From Kaistella pullorum (GTDB lineage: Bacteria; Bacteroidota; Bacteroidia; Flavobacteriales; Weeksellaceae), in the NCBI RefSeq assembly GCF_014837035.1, contig NZ_JACSPS010000001.1, forward strand, positions 490,374 through 554,373: DNA of 64,000 bases. The letters are read 5' to 3'. The position numbers were made by a program, and so were the translations under genes. The stretch's first letter is position 1. The number at the start of each line of letters is the position of its first letter. Positions 61,069 through 64,000 of this stretch are shown in pieces. The notes beneath the pieces were generated by a model that saw only the letters and a program-made list of their open reading frames with translations, did not search any database and was not told the DNA's origin.

Positions 61069-62445
61069 CTACAGCTTTTCGAAAAGGTTTTTGCTAAAGG
61101 TTTCAAGGCCCGGATCACGCGCACCCATGAGCAGTAGCACGCTGTTTTCGGCAAGTTCAGGCCTGATCTGATTAAGCAATTCATCACGGTCCTCCACAAA
61201 AACCGCTTTTTTGCCTTTGGCCTGAATTCCTTCGATCAGGTCATTAGCCGAAATATCCTTCACTGCTGTACCGCCCGCGTAGAAAATTTCGCTCATCCAA
61301 ATTTCGTCCTGTGGACGCAAAACCGCTGAGATTTCCTCTATAAAATCATCTTTAAGGAATCTCGTGGGGCCATAACCGTGTGGCTGAAACCACGCAATTA
61401 CTCTTTCCGCCAACGGCTGGCAGGCGCGGATTGAAGCAGCGCATTTGGCCGGATTGTGAGCGTAATCGTCGATCACCCACACACCATTTTTCCGGCCTAA
61501 AACCTGATGCCGGCGGTAAATTCCCTCATATGTGCGGAGACTTTCGGCGCAAACCGCTAAATCAACACCGATTTGGTGGGCAACTGCAACTGCCGCAGCA
61601 GCATTTTCAGCACTGTGTCTGCCGAGCGAGGTCATACCAAAAGGCTGATCTTTAATGGTAAATGAAAGTTCGAGACCGTCCTGCTTGAAATTTTCTACTG
61701 AATAACCGCAATTTTCTGCTTCAAAACCGAAATCCGAATTTGCGTTCGTGGACATCGTTTTCGCCTGCCTATTGGATTGATTTACAATGAATAAGCTATT
61801 TGTATTATTTTTAAAAACACCAAAGAGATCGAGAAGTTCTGCTATTTCCTGGTGATCTTTATCGATGTTGAGTAACACACCTATCTCCGGTTTGTACTGA
61901 ACAATCGAGCCATCACTTTCATCGGCTTCGATGATTAACCAGTCACCGCTACCAACCGCCGCGTTACCAATTTTATTCTGTTTTATTAAAGATGTAAGAC
62001 CTGCGCCCGAGATGATGCTGGGCTGAAGATTGGCCTTCTCGAGAATATGATAAAGCATTGCGGCCGTAGTAGATTTACCGGATGTTCCAGCTACCGCGAC
62101 TGTTTTTTTGCTTTTAGCAATAATGGACAGTAACTCGCTTCTCCGGATGATAGGGACTGCTAAACTTTTAGCTTTCAAGACTTCAGGAACCGTATCTTCA
62201 ATCGCGGTGGAGACTACAACGAGCTGTGTATTGCTCGCAATACCACTACCATCCTGCACGAAACATTTAATTCCTTCGGCCTCTAGTTGAGACCGTGTCT
62301 TGTTAGCTTCGTCTGACAAAAAATACCGGTCACTGCCAGATACATTCTTGCCAATACCGTGCAGATACTGCGCTAACGCGCTCATGCCCACACCTGCGAT
62401 ACCAATAAAAAAAACTTCATTAAAGTCTTCGACTGTATTTATCAT
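61069..62445 (-). CDS. Mur ligase family protein (MurC/Mpl-like)
   Basis: This 458-residue ATP-dependent amino acid ligase has a MurC/Mpl-type N-terminal domain (VFFIGIAGVGMSALAQYL), P-loop VAGTSGKSTTAAML (118-131), IIEADESDGS, and the C-terminal VIDDYAHNPA. MurC usually has GTHGKTTT, so this variant (GTSGKST) may be a paralogue that recycles muropeptides (Mpl) or has another substrate. The gene sits outside any visible cell-wall cluster. I would not call it murC on this evidence. Confidence 0.82.
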   Translation of the reverse strand: MINTVEDFNEVFFIGIAGVGMSALAQYLHGIGKNVSGSDRYFLSDEANKTRSQLEAEGIKCFVQDGSGIASNTQLVVVSTAIEDTVPEVLKAKSLAVPIIRRSELLSIIAKSKKTVAVAGTSGKSTTAAMLYHILEKANLQPSIISGAGLTSLIKQNKIGNAAVGSGDWLIIEADESDGSIVQYKPEIGVLLNIDKDHQEIAELLDLFGVFKNNTNSLFIVNQSNRQAKTMSTNANSDFGFEAENCGYSVENFKQDGLELSFTIKDQPFGMTSLGRHSAENAAAAVAVAHQIGVDLAVCAESLRTYEGIYRRHQVLGRKNGVWVIDDYAHNPAKCAASIRACQPLAERVIAWFQPHGYGPTRFLKDDFIEEISAVLRPQDEIWMSEIFYAGGTAVKDISANDLIEGIQAKGKKAVFVEDRDELLNQIRPELAENSVLLLMGARDPGLETFSKNLFEKL

Positions 62446-62464
62446 TCAAGCCTAATATAAAAAT

Positions 62465-63418
62465 TTACAAAAATTTGTTTTCTACAAGGCTCCAGAGTCG
62501 CTGTGCGTATTCATCAGCTTTTTTCCAATCCTTATCGTAATAAAGTTCGCTGAGATACTGGCGTGCGTCTTCGATGTTATCGAAAGTGTTCAGTTTTGTG
62601 ATGGTTTTGGAAAGTTCATCCGCGTCACCTTTAAATAAAAGTTTGGTAAATGCCACTTTATCATTTAGATCCAACCGGAATTCGGGTCTTTTCTTTTCCG
62701 CTTCCATAAAATCGGTTGGCACGTTGCTTTTAAGCAAACTTCCCGGCTCAGAAGGCCGATCCTGATCTTCGTTCGCCAATTTTTCGAGGGGATCATCATC
62801 GAACAGATTCTGCATCGCCTTTAGACCTTTGATATGTGCGAGTTTAAACTTCCGTTCGGCAGATTGGGGTTTTTCTGATTCTACCTCTTTGTCCGGCACA
62901 GTGTGCTGTGTATGTTCTTTATTAATTTCTACAATTTGCCTGCGGCGTGCCTCCATTTCCCGGAACTCATGCTCTTTCTGAGCAACGCGCTCTTCATACG
63001 CCACATCCTGAGCGGATTCCGTCAGAATTTCCTCCATTATTTCAGGTTCGGCAGGGCTGGCCTCTGATTCAGTGTTTTCCACTTCGTCAAGTTCATTCAG
63101 TTCTGTAGTAAACAAAACCTCTTCTTCAATGCCATCTACTCCCAAAACATCTTCATCTGCGGAAACTTCCGCCGCAAAATCATCATTAACATTTAGAGCA
63201 CTAATGTCGAGATTATCAGTATTATAGTCCGCAAAATCGTCAGGATAATATTCTTTGTTCTTATCAAGGATCCGAAGAAATGAAACCCTGTCTGAAAGTT
63301 CTGAGAATAGATCCTGCTTATTGAGCAACTCGTCAGCCGAAGAAATTTTAGATAACGAATCCAGAATAGTCTGCACTTCGAAAAACACTTTGTGTTGGAT
63401 ATCGTGAAAATTCGGCAT
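62465..63418 (-). CDS. Conserved acidic protein of Bacteroidota, function unknown
   Basis: This is a 317-residue soluble protein. The N-terminal helical part (MPNFHDIQHKVFFEVQTILD) is followed by an acidic, Glu/Asp-rich middle (about 80-145), a charged coiled coil (EERVAQKEHEFREMEARRRQ) and a conserved-looking C-terminal helical domain (RLDLNDKVAFTKLLFKGDAD, ARQYLSELYYDKDWKKADEY). It resembles in plan the acidic TPR protein at 7884. It leads the operon with the Mur ligase 19 bases downstream and is divergent from tdk. No function can be assigned. Confidence 0.75.
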   Translation of the reverse strand: MPNFHDIQHKVFFEVQTILDSLSKISSADELLNKQDLFSELSDRVSFLRILDKNKEYYPDDFADYNTDNLDISALNVNDDFAAEVSADEDVLGVDGIEEEVLFTTELNELDEVENTESEASPAEPEIMEEILTESAQDVAYEERVAQKEHEFREMEARRRQIVEINKEHTQHTVPDKEVESEKPQSAERKFKLAHIKGLKAMQNLFDDDPLEKLANEDQDRPSEPGSLLKSNVPTDFMEAEKKRPEFRLDLNDKVAFTKLLFKGDADELSKTITKLNTFDNIEDARQYLSELYYDKDWKKADEYAQRLWSLVENKFL

Positions 63419-63439
63419 GATGTAATCTATTAAATTGCG

Positions 63440-63447
63440 TAATTTTG
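63440..63447 (+). promoter_or_regulatory. Candidate -7 element for tdk
   Basis: TAATTTTG matches TAnnTTTG, 29 bases before the tdk ATG in the 58-base divergent gap. No -33 TTG at usual spacing. Confidence 0.5.
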
Positions 63448-63476
63448 AGGTCGCTATATCACGGCTAAATTAACAA

Positions 63477-64000
63477 ATGTTTTTAGAAAACACAATAAAT
63501 CACGCAAAACAAAGCGGCTGGATGGAAGTTATCTGCGGCTCCATGTTTTCAGGGAAAACCGAGGAATTGATCCGCCGGCTGAGGCGCGCTGAAATGGCAG
63601 GCCAAAATGTTGAAATCTTTAAGCCAAAACTAGATACGCGCTACGCCGAGGATGAGGTGGTCTCGCACAACCAGAACAAAATTCGCAGCACACCGGTAGA
63701 AAGCCCCAGCGAGATTTTACTGCTCGGTTCAAACTGTCATGTGGTTGGGATTGACGAAGCACAATTCTTCGATGAAAGCATTGTAGAAGTAGCTAATCAG
63801 TTGGCTAATAGCGGTATAAGGGTTGTGATAGCTGGTTTGGATATGGATTTTATGGGAAGACCCTTCGGGCCGATGCCCAATCTGATGGCCACCGCGGAGT
63901 ATGTCACCAAAGTACACGCAATCTGCCGCCGGACCGGAAATTTGGCTAACCATTCTATGCGCACGACTTCAAATAACGATTTGGTGCAGCTGGGTGAAAC
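63477..64000 (+). CDS. tdk: Thymidine kinase (5' part)
   Basis: Tdk phosphorylates thymidine in pyrimidine salvage. The first 174 residues are present: P-loop [10 protein letters not shown] (21-30), [11 protein letters not shown] with the catalytic base Glu, and [19 protein letters not shown]. The expected zinc motif begins as [14 protein letters not shown], where only one Cys of the usual pair is visible. The gene is cut by the right edge. It is divergent from the acidic-protein operon. Confidence 0.95.
   Translation, partial: MFLENTINHAKQSGWMEVICGSMFSGKTEELIRRLRRAEMAGQNVEIFKPKLDTRYAEDEVVSHNQNKIRSTPVESPSEILLLGSNCHVVGIDEAQFFDESIVEVANQLANSGIRVVIAGLDMDFMGRPFGPMPNLMATAEYVTKVHAICRRTGNLANHSMRTTSNNDLVQLGE

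Noticed and set aside
1-64000. CRISPR arrays, insertion sequences, prophage or toxin-antitoxin pairs.
   Set aside because: I found no regularly spaced direct repeats, no transposase, integrase or phage structural motifs, and no small paired toxin-antitoxin genes.

Overview
This window is chromosomal DNA from a member of the Bacteroidota, most likely the flavobacterial Chryseobacterium/Kaistella group (Weeksellaceae). The evidence is gldH, a PorD/DUF4835-type secretion gene, Rpb6-like omega, LptE and BamD lipoproteins, LytTR/2TM signalling genes, promoters of the TAnnTTTG type, and almost no Shine-Dalgarno sequences. Gene content is mostly core and densely packed. I see no prophage, insertion sequence, CRISPR array or rRNA. 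The only RNA gene I can support is tRNA-Asn(GTT). The genus is an inference. Layout: 0-4.1 kb is a leftward cluster bamD-rpoZ-coaBC-porD-recN (recN runs off the left edge), followed by a TetR regulator. 5-7.5 kb runs rightward: TatD, tcdA, rnpA, DUF4126. 7.5-12.9 kb is a leftward cluster miaB, sigma-54 activator, lptE, TPR protein, half-size TauE/SafE. 13-15 kb holds three exported TonB-C-like proteins. 15-19.2 kb holds lysA, a DnaQ-type exonuclease with a GIY-YIG-like remnant, and a HerA-like ATPase. 19.4-22.8 kb is a rightward sulfur module: TauE/SafE, lipoprotein, MBL-rhodanese, rhodanese lipoprotein, thioredoxin. 22.7-28.5 kb holds a nitrilase, two paralogous small exported proteins, rseP, tRNA-Asn, pepT and an HMG-CoA lyase. 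28.5-33.6 kb is a damage-tolerance cassette: a LexA-like HTH/S24 regulator divergent from dinB-dnaE, with the operator-like region between them. 33.7-38.3 kb runs leftward: rplY, prs, SGNH lipoprotein, FadL-type porin. 38.6-45.7 kb runs rightward: PSP1/RicT protein, gldH, PBP1A, selO, a multi-pass membrane protein. 45.7-50.8 kb holds sodC, a TonB-dependent receptor, an exported TPR-like protein and mnmA. 50.9-56.4 kb runs leftward: LytTR regulator, 2TM protein, 2TM-fused histidine kinase, alpha/beta hydrolase, Tsp/Prc protease. 56.5-59.4 kb runs rightward: surE, MESH1-like HD hydrolase, guaC, GNAT. 59.6-63.4 kb is the leftward operon of a conserved acidic protein, a Mur ligase, rsmI and fabG; tdk starts divergently and runs off the right edge. 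The most interesting signals are: (1) the 29.28-29.34 kb regulatory region, with two related boxes, a 27-bp near-palindrome and both start codons directly beside GTCCC half-sites, controlling a translesion polymerase pair whose DnaE has a degraded PHP motif; (2) a dispersed structured intergenic repeat with two clear copies (49.49 and 59.50 kb) and a possible distant relative at 33.6 kb; (3) two exported proteins that look like tandem TonB-C domains without a TonB anchor; (4) a CoaBC lacking the usual active-site-flap cysteine; (5) the surE/HD/guaC nucleotide cluster; and (6) the 2TM-fused LytTR signalling operon. All assignments come from reading motifs and context. No database search was possible.
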